Source: Basidiobolus meristosporus CBS 931.73 | Taxonomy: Eukaryota > Basidiobolomycota > Basidiobolomycetes > Basidiobolales > Basidiobolaceae | Length of the DNA: 64,000 bases | Direction of reading: 5' to 3' | Assembly: GCA_002104905.1 (NCBI GenBank) | Contig: MCFE01000126.1 | Span: 1 to 64,000 of the forward strand | The notes under the pieces: model-generated | The model's input: only the letters and a program-made list of their open reading frames with translations | Databases searched by the model: none | What the model was told of the DNA's origin: nothing | Shown: positions 35,201-41,859 of the stretch, piece by piece | How positions within the stretch are numbered: position 1 is the stretch's first letter | Layout: every line of letters begins with the position of its first letter | Position numbers and translations under genes: made by a program

Positions 35201-38200
35201 TTATCTTCACATCTGGCTCCACCGGTACCCCCAAGGGAGTCATGGTAGAACATCACTCGATAGTCAATTCTACCTGGACCACAGGAGCACTGTTCAAAAT
35301 CCAAAGGGAAAGTCGAATTCTCCAGGTCACCAATTATACTTTTGATGTCTCGATTATGGAGATCTTTGCCACACTTACCTACGGCGCTACTCTTTGTATA
35401 GCAAGTAAAGATAGCTTGCTCACCAATTTCGAAGAAGTCATCAACAGGCTGCAGGCTACACACGTATTGTCAACCCCAACATTGATCAAGATGGTCCGTC
35501 CGGATCAGACTCCGTCTCTTCAGCTGCTTGGGGTTGGCGGAGAAGCCTTTTCCGTTGCTGATATCGCCAATTGGACACCATATGTTGAGGTAATCAACTT
35601 TTACGGCCCAACTGAAGCGGCAGTAGACGTGTTTTCTCACCAACTAAACGGCCCATCCGACTTCAGTGTAATTGGTCGCCCCAAGGGGAATGTTCAAGCG
35701 TATATCTTGTCAACTGATATGCGAAACTGTCCGATATCGGTTATTGGTGAACTCTACCTGAGCGGGCCACAATTAGCTCGTGGGTATTTGAATCGACCCG
35801 ATCTGACGAAGGAAGCGTTTAATATGCATCCATTTGCTGAAGGGGAAAGAATCTACAAGACAGGCGATCTTGCTAGATATCGACCAGATGGCACCATTGA
35901 GTTCATTGGCCGTAAAGACTCCCAGATTAAGCTCAACGGATTCCGCATTGAGCTTGGTGAGATTGATAACGTGATGCTGCAGAGTCCCTCTGTATCGTAC
36001 GTCTCTACCCTTCCGGTTACTCTTGACCAGGGCAGTCGCTCATTAGTTAGTTTCATTTGTATTGAGCAACTTTCTGATTCCTTCTCCGAGATGGAACTCG
36101 TAACTATGGAGATGCTTCCATCGATATCGAGATTGATTCAAGAAATACTACTCACTCTATCCAAAAAGCTGCCACACTACATGATACCATCCAACATTGT
36201 ACCAGTTACTCGCATGCCACTAACCAGCAATGGTAAGGCTAACCATAAGGAGTTAATAGCGTTCTACCGCGATCACAAAGATAAGGGCCTGATTCAACTG
36301 CCCGGCAAAGCAGTCGACAAGGTAGTAACTCCTCCACAAAATTCGATACAAAAGACGATCCGCCATATCTGGAGTACTATTCTCAACCTGGAAGAAGAGA
36401 GCATCAGTATATATGATACATTCCTGCGAATTGGAGGCGACTCTATCTCTGCCATACAAGTTTCCTCCAAGTGCCGTCAGAACGGTATCTACCTCAGTGT
36501 TCAACAGATTCTATCTGTACCCACTATCGCACAACAGGCCACCTTGGTTGATCAGAACGGGGCGATTAATATGACTAATGACGACCCAGTTTCCGGTGAT
36601 ATACTTCTCACTCCAATCCAACACTGGTTCTTCGAACAAGAGCCCGACAATGTGGACCACTTTAATCAATCATTCTTGTTGCGTTTGCCATCACACATGG
36701 ATTATGAGGCTGTACATTCTATGGTCGAAAGTCTTGTTAACCACCATGATATGCTTCGCTGCCGCTTTGCCTATGAGGACAATACCTGGAAGCAGTATAT
36801 TCCCAAAGAAATCCAACCCATTACTATCGAGCACAAACATGTTACCGCTGGCGAATTGGATCAAGAACTTTGCAGAATGCAAACCATGCTAGATATCGAG
36901 AATGGGCCTATGTACGCAGCCGGACTAATCGAGATTTCCTCCGGTGAGAAGCTTGTTTTCATGACAATCCACCATTTGGTGGTGGACCTTGTGTCTTGGC
37001 GGATTATACTGGAAGACATTGAGTGCCTAGTACAGGGGCAAACCCTCCCACCCAAGACAACCTCCTTCCAGAAGTGGGCAAGCCTGTTGAGCGAACGTGC
37101 TTCTAAGATTGACCCAACTTCCTGGCCTGGGGCATCCTCCTCCGAATCGATCATCGATGATGCGACACTGGACCCATCACTAAACACCATCGACTCCTCT
37201 CAACGCCTGGACTTTGCATTGGATAAAGAACAGACAAGCGTACTACTCGGCCTCTGCAACAATGCATACGACACTGAAGCAGTAAACTTGATCTTGGCGG
37301 CACTCGTCAAATCGTACTTTGATATTTTCGATAGATCTGTATTTTCTGTGACTCTGGAGGGCCACGGACGAGAGGCCTGGGATAGCTCCATCGATCTCTC
37401 GAGGACTGTTGGGTGGTTTACCACTCTGTATCCGGTTTCTTTCGCACAAAGCAGCACAGATGACCTTCCTGGGTTGATAGCAGAGGTGAAAGCTCGGGTC
37501 AAAGAGATAACTCCCACGAAAGGGCTAAACTACGGTCTACTGCGCTACCTGAATTCAAAACGCCACCAAGAACTCAATGATCCCTACGAGATTGGGTTCA
37601 ATTATGTTGGCCGTTTCCAACAACTGGAACGCAAGGACTCCCTTGTGACCCTCGCTTCTGGATATTCGTTGAGTAGCTCCGATGTGGACCCACATATGAG
37701 ACGTCCTCATGTCTTTGATGTTTCTGGACTTGTCTACAAGGATGCTCTTCAATTGTCCATTCGTTTTAGCCGGGCCTTACACTCCGTAGAACTTGTGCAG
37801 CGATGGTTGGATTCCTGGAGCGGGCATTTGCTTGAGGTGATCGACCATTGCAGATTGGTAGCAGAATCCCGTATACCGGACTTGGTGGCTCCCAATGAGG
37901 CAGGCCCTGCCGACGTGGAGATCAGTGAATCGTTTTTGAAGGAGCTCACATCAAGTATCGAAGAACGTCACAACTCCTCCGACTGCCTTATTCCCCTTGC
38001 AATGAAACCATCCACAGCTCCTATATTCGTGGTTCATTGCGTCAGTGGTGTGGCATCGTACTATGCCTCCTTGAATCCGTATATTCAACGAACCACGTAT
38101 GGTATCTGCGACCCGCTTTTCACAAGCACCGAGAAGTTTCAAAGCATCGAAGAGATGGCAAGCTGCTACGTGAAGGCCATTTTGTCCATGCAACCGGAGG

Positions 38201-38652
38201 GGCCCTACACGGTTGCGGGCTACTCGATGGGTGGAGTGATCGCATGGGAAGTAGCCCAGCAATTGATGGCGAGTGGCAACTTTGTTGAACGGCTTGTGAT
38301 CATTGATTCGCCATTCCCTGGCGTCGCATACAAGGCTGATGAGCAAGAACACTCCGACAATATCAATCAACGCGTGGGAACCTCGATAGACTCAAGCTCG
38401 CTCGGACTGATTCAGGCCGAAACCTTCAACAACTCGAGGAACGCTAGTAAATATCAGCCCAGAGAGTATGACGGCCTTACGATCTTGATCAGGGCCCACT
38501 CTTCGGATCCACAGCTCAAAGAGGAATGGTTTGACGAATGGCCTAAGTACTGCCATCAAATCGAGACCCGCAGTGTTCATGGAAAGCATTCGGACCTCAT
38601 GGTGGAGCCGGTAGTGCAGCAAATCGCTGGAATTCTCAACGAGACACCTTAG
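9367..38652 (+). CDS. giant NRPS: FAS1-type AT-T loading unit, seven modules, TE (frame-broken)
   Basis: One continuous NRPS locus of about 9,760 codons. Approximate domain order: AT 9690-10790, T0 10860-11070, C1 11130-12480, A1 12510-14050, T1 14120-14340, C2 14390-15780, A2 15820-17340, T2 17415-17630, E1 17660-18990, C3 19010-20300, A3 20340-21880, T3 21950-22160, C4 22230-23590, A4 23630-25160, T4 25230-25440, C5 25490-26880, A5 26920-28450, T5 28520-28740, C6 28790-30180, A6 30215-31730, T6 31805-32010, E2 32060-33380, C7 33405-34700, A7 34745-36260, T7 36340-36550, E3 36585-37860, TE 37980-38650. The frame changes six times, near 11283, 13935, 22017, 22278, 25515 and 29548, mostly by single bases. 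Every domain stays intact across the breaks. Predicted product: N-acyl heptapeptide with D-residues at 2, 6 and 7. Either the breaks are sequence errors or the gene died very recently. Confidence 0.85.
11283..14021 (+). CDS. NRPS segment 2: rest of C1 and most of A1
   Basis: Continues C1 (TMLHTLYDGWS, an xHxxxDG motif; IIGPCINTIPLR) and the first adenylation domain (core FTSGSTGLPKG near 12980-13010, YGPTEAA, YRTGDLAKYRPDG, GRKDTQIKLNGLRIELGEIE). Pocket residues by eyeball alignment to GrsA positions 235-331: D V F I G G C V I. No confident substrate. A1 is nearly identical to A5. True coding in this frame stops at about 13935, where a G absent from the duplicate copy at 28335 shifts the frame. 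The tail to 14021 is an out-of-frame artefact. No initiation codon is expected, since the segment is part of the larger NRPS. The GTG at 11283 is only where the open frame begins. Confidence 0.8.
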   Translation: MDIVKFKTAWEIVWKANPIFRTTFITSNDVDAYPALQVVLRTSPTMAHFTDCSDEMLDTLVQRYLYDDLHTGIELGQHMVRFALFTANSGTHRFVWTMLHTLYDGWSMDLMRQDLYDAYADATLQQRTPFSMAVKFLTSKDDSSAIEYWRSKLAGSTPSVITRLVSTSKEISAVKSYTTEVALEITKLQEFTRNHEITLSTLLRAAWGIVLSRHTHSDDVMFGITVSGRDAAIQGVEGIIGPCINTIPLRVKTDGSSSVHTYLREIQQEQVSALPFEHLGLGKIQNHCTESPHSSLFQTMLLFQNFPTKSENSTNVLKELMQLQSSEMMAEYPLTIIVEQEKASLTLKMIYDIQLLPEAQIKCLASQFLTAIEELMSENKLIKDITLISHSERELLLCKWNNQTFKLPDQEYVHTLFEQRAAQAPDSIAVQFESSASITYAELNLQANRLAHHLIGLGVTPETIVPICVDKSIDMIVIILAIIKAGAAYTPLATDSPIERTRFIVHETEAKVAVTEGRFSPAFQDVAGLTVINIDEIKEVLRSDQQPSTNPQVANLTLDTQCYVIFTSGSTGLPKGVTVEHRAILSSVLTFTDILEIDSASRVILLSAYTFDVSVFEIFSSLTQGGTLCMAAKDNLLTYLPEMIRMMDVSVLIGTPTMLSMVNPEEAPSLRSLGIGGETLSEAMITAWCDRVKLVNCYGPTEAAVIALTHHITSPSDHGIIGSPQGNVHAYILDDGLGLAPIGVIGELCLSGSQLARGYMKRPDLTRSAFVEHPFSAGARLYRTGDLAKYRPDGKIEFIGRKDTQIKLNGLRIELGEIENTVALHPDVHHIGVLPLTTNEGRRTLVAFVCFTSTSSSTADAVSEIGLVHAEHYDQVRANIAEIQGEVHPQLAQVYASHGLGSTQSHATQLQR
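12560..14895 (+). repeat. NRPS block A, copy 1 (A1-T1-C2 N-lobe)
   Basis: Nearly identical over about 2.3 kb to 26960-29296 (offset 14,400 bases), with only scattered substitutions and the G insertion near 13935. Identity stops at the ALYDGWS motif of the condensation domain, where C2 (MPLILEDFY) and C6 (LPLILSDVY) diverge. Confidence 0.85.
13935..22104 (+). CDS. NRPS segment 3: end of A1, T1, C2-A2-T2-E1, C3-A3, start of T3
   Basis: The open frame extends upstream to 13825, but real coding starts near 13935 (EKCTRSLPKYMLP). It holds the A1 tail (SGKIERK), T1 (LGGDS, Ser codon 14227-14229), C2 (SHALYDGWS) and A2 (FTSGSTGAPKG; code about D V M A A S F V N). Next come T2 (Ser codon 17515-17517) and epimerase E1 (HHLAVDFVSW near 18037, EAHGREPW, RTVGWFTSIYP, FNYAGRF). 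It ends with C3 (full HHAIFDGWS) and A3 (FTSGSTGTPKG; code about D M A E A G M V H). T3 breaks at about 22017: one A is missing relative to the duplicate at 25290, giving an artefactual end MGFH at 22104. Module 2 therefore incorporates and epimerises a residue, and C3 is expected to accept a D-configured donor. Confidence 0.85.
17695..19943 (+). repeat. NRPS block C, copy 1 (E1-C3)
   Basis: Nearly identical to 32087-34336 (offset about 14,391). It starts at the epimerase LTPVQ motif. It ends in the C-lobe of the following condensation domain after HAQY. Confidence 0.85.
20970..23235 (+). repeat. NRPS block B, copy 1 (A3 core-T3-C4)
   Basis: Nearly identical to 24245-26512 (offset about 3,275). 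It begins just after the A-domain FDMSV motif. Looser similarity extends back to about 20830. It ends in the C-domain C-lobe just after LKSLQQQQASSLPFE. Confidence 0.85.
22018..22278 (+). CDS. NRPS segment 4: rest of T3 and T3-C4 linker
   Basis: A short piece in its own frame: the carrier core IGGDSISAIK (Ser codon 22050-22052), TVQQIFNHPTIFSISQIAD, and the linker PQPFTLLGLSHDQVARLVSEEV. It ends at about 22278, where an A is missing relative to the duplicate at 25555. The open frame 22101-22346 overlaps it, and its last 23 codons are out of frame. It matches T4 plus linker (25290-25555) almost base for base, which fixes both break points. Confidence 0.75.
22278..25522 (+). CDS. NRPS segment 5: C4-A4-T4
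   Basis: C4 (EDIYPCSPLQEGMISGLL, LHALYDGWS, LMGPCINTIPFR), A4 (FTSGSTGKPKG near 24090; MYGPTETTVHVTYND; YRTGDLAKLRHDG; NGLRIELSEIE) and T4 (IGGDS, Ser codon 25325-25327). The A4 pocket reads about D M A E A G M V H, identical to A3, so modules 3 and 4 probably add the same residue. The acidic residue at position 278 is reminiscent of ornithine-type codes, a weak inference. The frame ends at 25522 (LLGLGP-stop). The cause is a one-base insertion near 25515 relative to the duplicate at 22235, where CTGAGCCATG reads through. Confidence 0.82.
24245..26512 (+). repeat. NRPS block B, copy 2 (A4 core-T4-C5)
   Basis: Second copy of block B, adjacent in tandem to the first. The two copies differ by a few substitutions and by three single-base indels that cause reading-frame changes. 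Confidence 0.85.
25515..29630 (+). CDS. NRPS segment 6: C5-A5-T5 and first half of C6
   Basis: C5 (LHALYDGWS), A5 (FTSGSTGLPKG near 27380-27410; code D V F I G G C V I as in A1), T5 (LGGDS, Ser codon 28626-28628) and the N-lobe of C6 (SHALYDGWSLPLILSDVY). The 3' part of C5 from about 26512 is unique. A5-T5-C6 from about 26960 to 29296 duplicates 12560-14895. The frame breaks near 29548 in the run AAAAACTTTT, where one extra T shifts KNFASKHG out of frame. The open frame then ends artefactually at 29630. Confidence 0.82.
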   Translation, partial: VHDQVARLVSEEVKLFGIQPEEVEDIYPCSPLQEGMISGLLKSGSNYLTQSVYNIEGDFDVARFEQSWKAVTDANPILRTTFITSNASDRHTTLQVVLKTANPMVRLFSTTPGEASEVVADYLSSDHEAGITLGAPMMRLAIFQVTPTSYRFVWTILHALYDGWSMPLILGDVYSHYLLSTVPSRTPYSSFIRYICQQDEECALNYWTEYMAGVTHTELVRIPASYRVRANSELRQRVSVPMEDIQAFAQTQGITISTLLRAAWSIVLGQHSATDDIVFGVTVSGRNIPVDGIEQLMGPCINTIPFRTVIDYDQTVAEWLKSLQQQQASSLPFESLGFSKIKQIHQELAELSLNTLLVVQNLPLAGIESQSLPFTITGNAGNMSSEFPIVVVVEPTNSHLDVNFIYDQTIVEAAFIEILASHLCSVIENLKTDTTKSVSQVSLLSDQEKVMLTTTWNDTECPIPNNVFIHTLFEQQAAQVPNSIAVQFEGSASITYAELNLQANRLAHHLIGLGVTPETIVPICVDKSIDMIVIILAIIKAGAAYTPLATDSPIERTRFIVHETEAKVAVTEGRFSPAFQDVAGLTVINIDEIKEVLRSDQQPSTNPQVANLTLDTQCYVIFTSGSTGLPKGVTVEHRAILSSVLTFTDILEIDSASRVILLSAYTFDVSVFEIFSSLTQGGTLCMAAKDNLLTYLPEMIRMMDVSVLIGTPTMLSMVNPEEAPSLRSLGIGGETLSEAMITAWCDRVKLVNCYGPTEAAVIALTHHITSPSDHGIIGSPQGNVHAYILDDGLGLVPIGVIGELCLSGSQLARGYMKRPDLTRSAFVEHPFSAGARLYRTGDLAKYRPDGKIEFIGRKDTQIKLNGLRIELGEIENTVALHPDVHHIGVLPLTTNEGRRTLVAFVCFTSTSSSTADAVSEIGLVHAEHYDQVRANIAEIQEKCTRSLPKYMLPTVWVPLNRMPLSSSGKIERKLLGPIFSNLDLAALYQFGSLTGSSDVTPPTTPVQNALHEIWCEVLQLDRQSVGIHDSFFRLGGDSIRAILLSSQCRRQGLEVTVQQIFDMPTIAELGAVVVDVSTSSISAGSQVTIEPYSLLGLSVSELRKLLEDELSSFGLKASEVEDVYPCAPLQEGLLSGVLRNESNYLLQSVYDIEGDLEVDRFERAWTSVTQANAILRTTFVTSSAVARSPILQVVKKEISCAIATHMSSEESIETQLSEYLREDLKRGVKLGEQMIRFALFSISEKKHKFVLTLSHALYDGWSLPLILSDVYVAYMGGLLPTRKPYSVFVEYLLNQNEQLASQHWQRYLDEMVPTELVRVSDSQKVHTSSFVRNSVPLELACIKNFCKQARSYSFYTCTSSMDPRPQQACKY
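26960..29296 (+). repeat. NRPS block A, copy 2 (A5-T5-C6 N-lobe)
   Basis: Second copy of block A. Its uninterrupted frame through the A5 tail (IQEKCTRSLPKY) shows where copy 1 is shifted. Confidence 0.85.
29550..38652 (+). CDS. NRPS segment 7: C6 C-lobe, A6-T6-E2, C7-A7-T7-E3-TE
   Basis: The open frame reaches back to 29317 but is authentic from about 29550 (SKHGVTLSTLVRAAW). It carries A6 (YTSGSTGTPKG; code about D M M E S G M V L), T6 (LGGDS near 31897-31908), E2 (a near-copy of E1) and C7 (HHAIFDGWS). A7 (FTSGSTGTPKG; code about D V M L G G F V D), T7 (IGGDS near 36433) and E3 (HHLVVDLVSW, EGHGREAW, RTVGWFTTLYP, FNYVGRF) follow. The C-terminal thioesterase has GYSMGG (Ser codon 38224-38226), a candidate Asp in IIDSPF, and His in HGKHSDLM (codon 38587-38589). 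The stop is TAG at 38650-38652. The E-TE end means the last residue is presented in D form before release. Macrocyclisation versus hydrolysis cannot be told from sequence. Confidence 0.87.
32087..34336 (+). repeat. NRPS block C, copy 2 (E2-C7)
   Basis: Second copy of block C. No frame disturbance is seen in either copy. Substitutions are few and largely silent by eye. Confidence 0.85.
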
Positions 38653-38709
38653 ATGTAGCAATCCTCGGTTTGCAAGATATTAAATAAATTGAAGTCAACT
38701 ACGACGCAG

Positions 38710-38760
38710 GTTCTGATGATTAGTGATAGGTGATGGGTGATGGGTGATTGGTGATGGGTA
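38710..38760 (+). repeat. GGTGATGGGTGAT minisatellite
   Basis: Short imperfect tandem of GGTGATG/GGTGATT heptamers just downstream of the NRPS stop, after a possible polyadenylation signal (AAATAAA near 38680). Confidence 0.6.
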
Positions 38761-39077
38761 CACATTTTAATTGCACTCGAAATTGCTGTATATGGGTCTT
38801 GATCATTAAACAGCCCTTTGCCACTCAAAATCATTTCCTTGGCTGTTTACTCACTCCTATCGCTACTACTGTACATCCCTTTCCAAGCCTATCTCCAGCA
38901 TGGATGCCATGAAAATAACTTGTAGATGGCACGTCCCTTGATGAATGAATCCAATTTCCGGGATCCTGGGGCACAAACCCAGCCACCCACCAAAGCAAGA
39001 CACGGGATGGTTCCTTTACTTCAACTTGTTCAAACCATTTATTCAAAACTATATACATTACATTCCTCCACCCGCTA

Positions 39078-39388
39078 CTACCTGGAGATTTCTACATCGA
39101 TGGGGTTCGGCCGAATATATTCGACACTAGGCGGCGAGATTATAGCCTCATCATAGGATGGAGGTACCGCGATTATCTCCAAATTTTCTGGAACCTCCTC
39201 TTCGGAGGCCATAGGGAATCGTCTATCACAGTTCAACGCCTCCACCTTTGCTTTTGTTCCGTTAGTCGGCGCCAAGATGAATGAAACAGCCAGTGAAAAC
39301 TACCTCGATGGTGAATGTACATTATCCCGAAGATTGGTACCAGAACGCAACATGAAACGGCAAGTATAAGCGAAACATCGCTTCTCAT
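39078..39388 (-). CDS. small single-pass membrane protein with PPxY motif (spliced)
   Basis: Two exons on the minus strand: 39388-39304 and 39250-39078, with a 53-base GT-AG intron (39303-39251). The intron carries a good branch-site candidate (GACTAAC) 15 bases before its AG. The spliced product is 85 residues. It starts MRSDVSLI, has one hydrophobic segment (about residues 5-24) ending MYIHHR, and a hydrophilic tail with PPSYDEAI and SPPSVEYI. PPxY motifs are bound by WW domains of Nedd4/Rsp5 ubiquitin ligases, so a membrane adaptor or Rsp5 substrate is a reasonable inference. A TATA box at about 39436-39448 (minus) supports this ATG over in-frame upstream ones. No named family recognised. 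Confidence 0.55.
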
Positions 39389-39435
39389 GGTGTGAAGTTG
39401 AGGCGATAGAGGAAGAAGCAAGGCCATCAGAAGGG

Positions 39436-39448
39436 ATATATTTATATG
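39436..39448 (-). promoter_or_regulatory. TATA box of the PPxY membrane-protein gene
   Basis: On the minus strand the sequence reads ATATAAATATA about 50 bases before the proposed ATG at 39388. Confidence 0.45.
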
Positions 39449-39842
39449 CTGGAGATCATCAGGGCGATGGCTCTTGTGGCCTACCATGGTGTAGCTTCAG
39501 CCCGGCGACTGGTTCCGCATGCCCGCTTGATCGTACCTGTTGCATACCTGCTTAGTACCGACAAATAATACGTGCCTGAAATTCCTATGGATTGCTGAAT
39601 ACGTGGAGTGGGATGCCGACCACCGATTGGCCAATCTGGTTGGTAGGATGAAGAGAATGCTTAAATCGGATCAATCTCGCTCAACTTGCCATAAATAAGG
39701 TTTACTTGGTCATCACTCCAGCTTGCTGGGGGATTCATAAGGATGCCCCCACCTCGTTACAAGACTCGATGGCTTTCGCTCGAGGCCTGCCTCATTCGTT
39801 ACTGATGTCTCTTGATTTGCTATTTCGATTCTGGTTCACGTC

Positions 39843-40515
39843 GATTGGATCGGGCTGATTGGGATTGGATGGTGTGCGCTAGCGTGGCCGTCGTTGGATG
39901 TGTTCTATATAAACCTCCCCCATCTTCCTACCAACCCTCATCCAAAAAAAACCTCTTAGCTGTGCTAAAAGATGGTGAATCTAGCCTCAAATCTGTTCAG
40001 TGTGCTCCTTATCGTCGCCACTTTCATGGCCTCCTCGACCGAGGCGCTTCCTACTCAGGCTGCGGCCTCCTGCCCTGGTCAGCTGAATCAGACTGAGGTG
40101 GTGTCTGGTACGCACAGCAAACTCGCCAGCATCTCCGTCTTCGCCTCTTCCTGTTCTCGCCAGTTCACCTTCGATAATGGCCAATGCACGGACTGGGCTG
40201 ATGCTCGCTACTACGAGCTGACATGTCAACATGTCGAGTGGCGGGGTGATGCCCGCACATGGCCCTCCAGTGCTCGCAATGCCAACGGATGGGTTGTCTC
40301 GGGCAAGCCACGAGCTCCGTCCATCATTGTGATTCAGCCAGGGTACCAAGGTTGCGGGTCAACCGGTCATGTCGCTGTGGTGGAGCGGATCAACAAGGAC
40401 GGCAGTGTGTACACTAGCAACTGGAACTACAAATTCAGTGGGCGAGGAGGCACCTACTCCACCTCGTATGGCAACTTCGAGACCGGGGCCGGAGTCTCAT
40501 TCCTTTGGCATCAGT
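39843..40515 (+). repeat. CHAP tandem duplication, unit 1 (promoter plus gene)
   Basis: Nearly identical to 41186-41859 (offset 1,343), including about 125 bases of promoter. The intervening 670 bases are unrelated. Confidence 0.85.
39905..39913 (+). promoter_or_regulatory. TATA box of CHAP gene 1
   Basis: CTATATAAA lies about 60 bases before the ATG, inside the duplicated promoter. It is preserved unchanged in the second copy. Confidence 0.55.
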
Positions 40516-40517
40516 AG
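39972..40517 (+). CDS. secreted CHAP-domain amidase/endopeptidase
   Basis: A 181-residue protein. Residues 1-25 form a signal peptide (ending STEA). The mature part is a CHAP domain (NlpC/P60 superfamily). GQCTDWA provides the nucleophile Cys72, STGHVAVVE the catalytic His133, and SNWN (about 149-152) or Glu138 a third polar residue. Bacterial and phage CHAP enzymes cleave peptidoglycan amide or cross-bridge bonds. A fungus has no peptidoglycan of its own, so action on bacteria outside the cell is the likely role (inference). The gene is intronless, typical of recent acquisition from bacteria, though this is not proof. It sits 1.3 kb after the NRPS and is followed by a duplicate. Confidence 0.8.
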   Translation: MVNLASNLFSVLLIVATFMASSTEALPTQAAASCPGQLNQTEVVSGTHSKLASISVFASSCSRQFTFDNGQCTDWADARYYELTCQHVEWRGDARTWPSSARNANGWVVSGKPRAPSIIVIQPGYQGCGSTGHVAVVERINKDGSVYTSNWNYKFSGRGGTYSTSYGNFETGAGVSFLWHQ

Positions 40518-41185
40518 TCACTTGTGTCACTAGGTTTGGAGCTAGCTTAGAATAGAGAGTCTCTTGTGGATAAAACCCAAATGGCTGCCATTTCATATCG
40601 CCACATATCTATTCCGGTAATAAATACGAAAGACTTCATTGAATCCGAATATTTTGCTTGATCTAGCCAGTACTTGATTGGTTGGGATAGGATTGGATTG
40701 AACAGAGTGGCTGTAGACAAACTATGGGGGCAAACAGAGGCGAGCAACTTCGGCAAAGCTGGATTGATTCCGCTTGCCCTGGCATTTATCCGCTCACAAA
40801 TGATTGAATCAATCACCATGATACAGACGAGAACAACCAATAGCCTGGTCACTTGTAACTAATAGATGAGATTATCGTTCAATGCAGGTGCCAGCAGTTG
40901 ATAATCCACGATTGGATTGAATCCCCAGATCGAGATGGAACATATCCAACCGGATAATACGTGGTGGAAGAGGGATTGAAACCATGCTGGTCAAAGCGGA
41001 CCGATTTGGAAGATGCGCTAGGAACATGGTGGTGGGGGTTTTTTTAGAGAGCCCTCCCGGTCCATCGTGTTCGAATCAGAATCCCTTTCTTAGGTGTTAT
41101 CTGATCCCTTGAACAATTGCCAGTCTGTGTGACAGCGATTCGATTCGTTGTGCTTGACAAGTTTACTTGACCATTGGAAGATTTA
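40518..41185. other. spacer between CHAP duplicates, no gene supported
   Basis: Unrelated to the duplicated units. A minus-strand open frame (40852-40547) begins with a hydrophobic stretch, but it has no family signature or promoter and is not called. Confidence 0.3.
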
Positions 41186-41859
41186 GATTGGATTGGGTTG
41201 ATTGGGATTGGATGGTGTGCGCTAGCGTGGCCGTCGTTGGATGTGTTCTATATAAACCTCCCCCATCTTCCTACCAACCCTCATCCAAAAAAAACCTCTT
41301 AGCTGTGCTAAAAGATGGTGAATCTAGCCTCAAATCTGTTCAGTGTGCTCCTTATCGTCGCCACTTTCATGGCCTCCTCGACCGAGGCGCTTCCTACTCG
41401 AGCTGTGGCCTCCAGTCCTGGTCAGCTGAATCAGACTGAGGTGGTGTCTGGTACGCACAGCAAGCTCGCCAAGCATCTCCGTCTTAGCCTCTTCCTGTTC
41501 TCGCCAGTTCACCTTCGATAATGGCCAATGCACGGACTGGGCTGATGCTCGCTACTACGAGCTGACATGTCAACATGTCGAGTGGCGGGGTGATGCCCGC
41601 ACATGGCCCTCCAGTGCTCGCAATGCCAACGGATGGGTTGTCTCGGGCAAGCCACGAGCTCCGTCCATCATTGTGATTCAGCCAGGGTACCAAGGTTGCG
41701 GGTCAACCGGTCATGTCGCTGTGGTGGAGCGGATCAACAAGGACGGCAGTGTGTACACTAGCAACTGGAACTACAAATTCAGTGGGCGAGGAGGCACCTA
41801 CTCCACGTCGTATGGCAACTTCGAGACCGGGGCCGGAGTCTCATTCCTCTGGTATCAGT
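41186..41859 (+). repeat. CHAP tandem duplication, unit 2
   Basis: Copy of 39843-40515 with scattered substitutions and a single-base insertion near 41471. Confidence 0.85.
41248..41256 (+). promoter_or_regulatory. TATA box of CHAP copy 2
   Basis: Identical CTATATAAA at the same distance from the start codon as in copy 1. Confidence 0.5.

Noticed and set aside
38710..38760. Short tandem repeats as a CRISPR-like array
   Set aside because: Heptamer units with no spacers; a simple minisatellite. The context is eukaryotic.
40547..40852. Minus-strand 101-codon frame with a hydrophobic N-terminus (possible secreted peptide)
   Set aside because: No TATA box, no family signature, and it lies in the unique spacer between CHAP copies. 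It could be chance.
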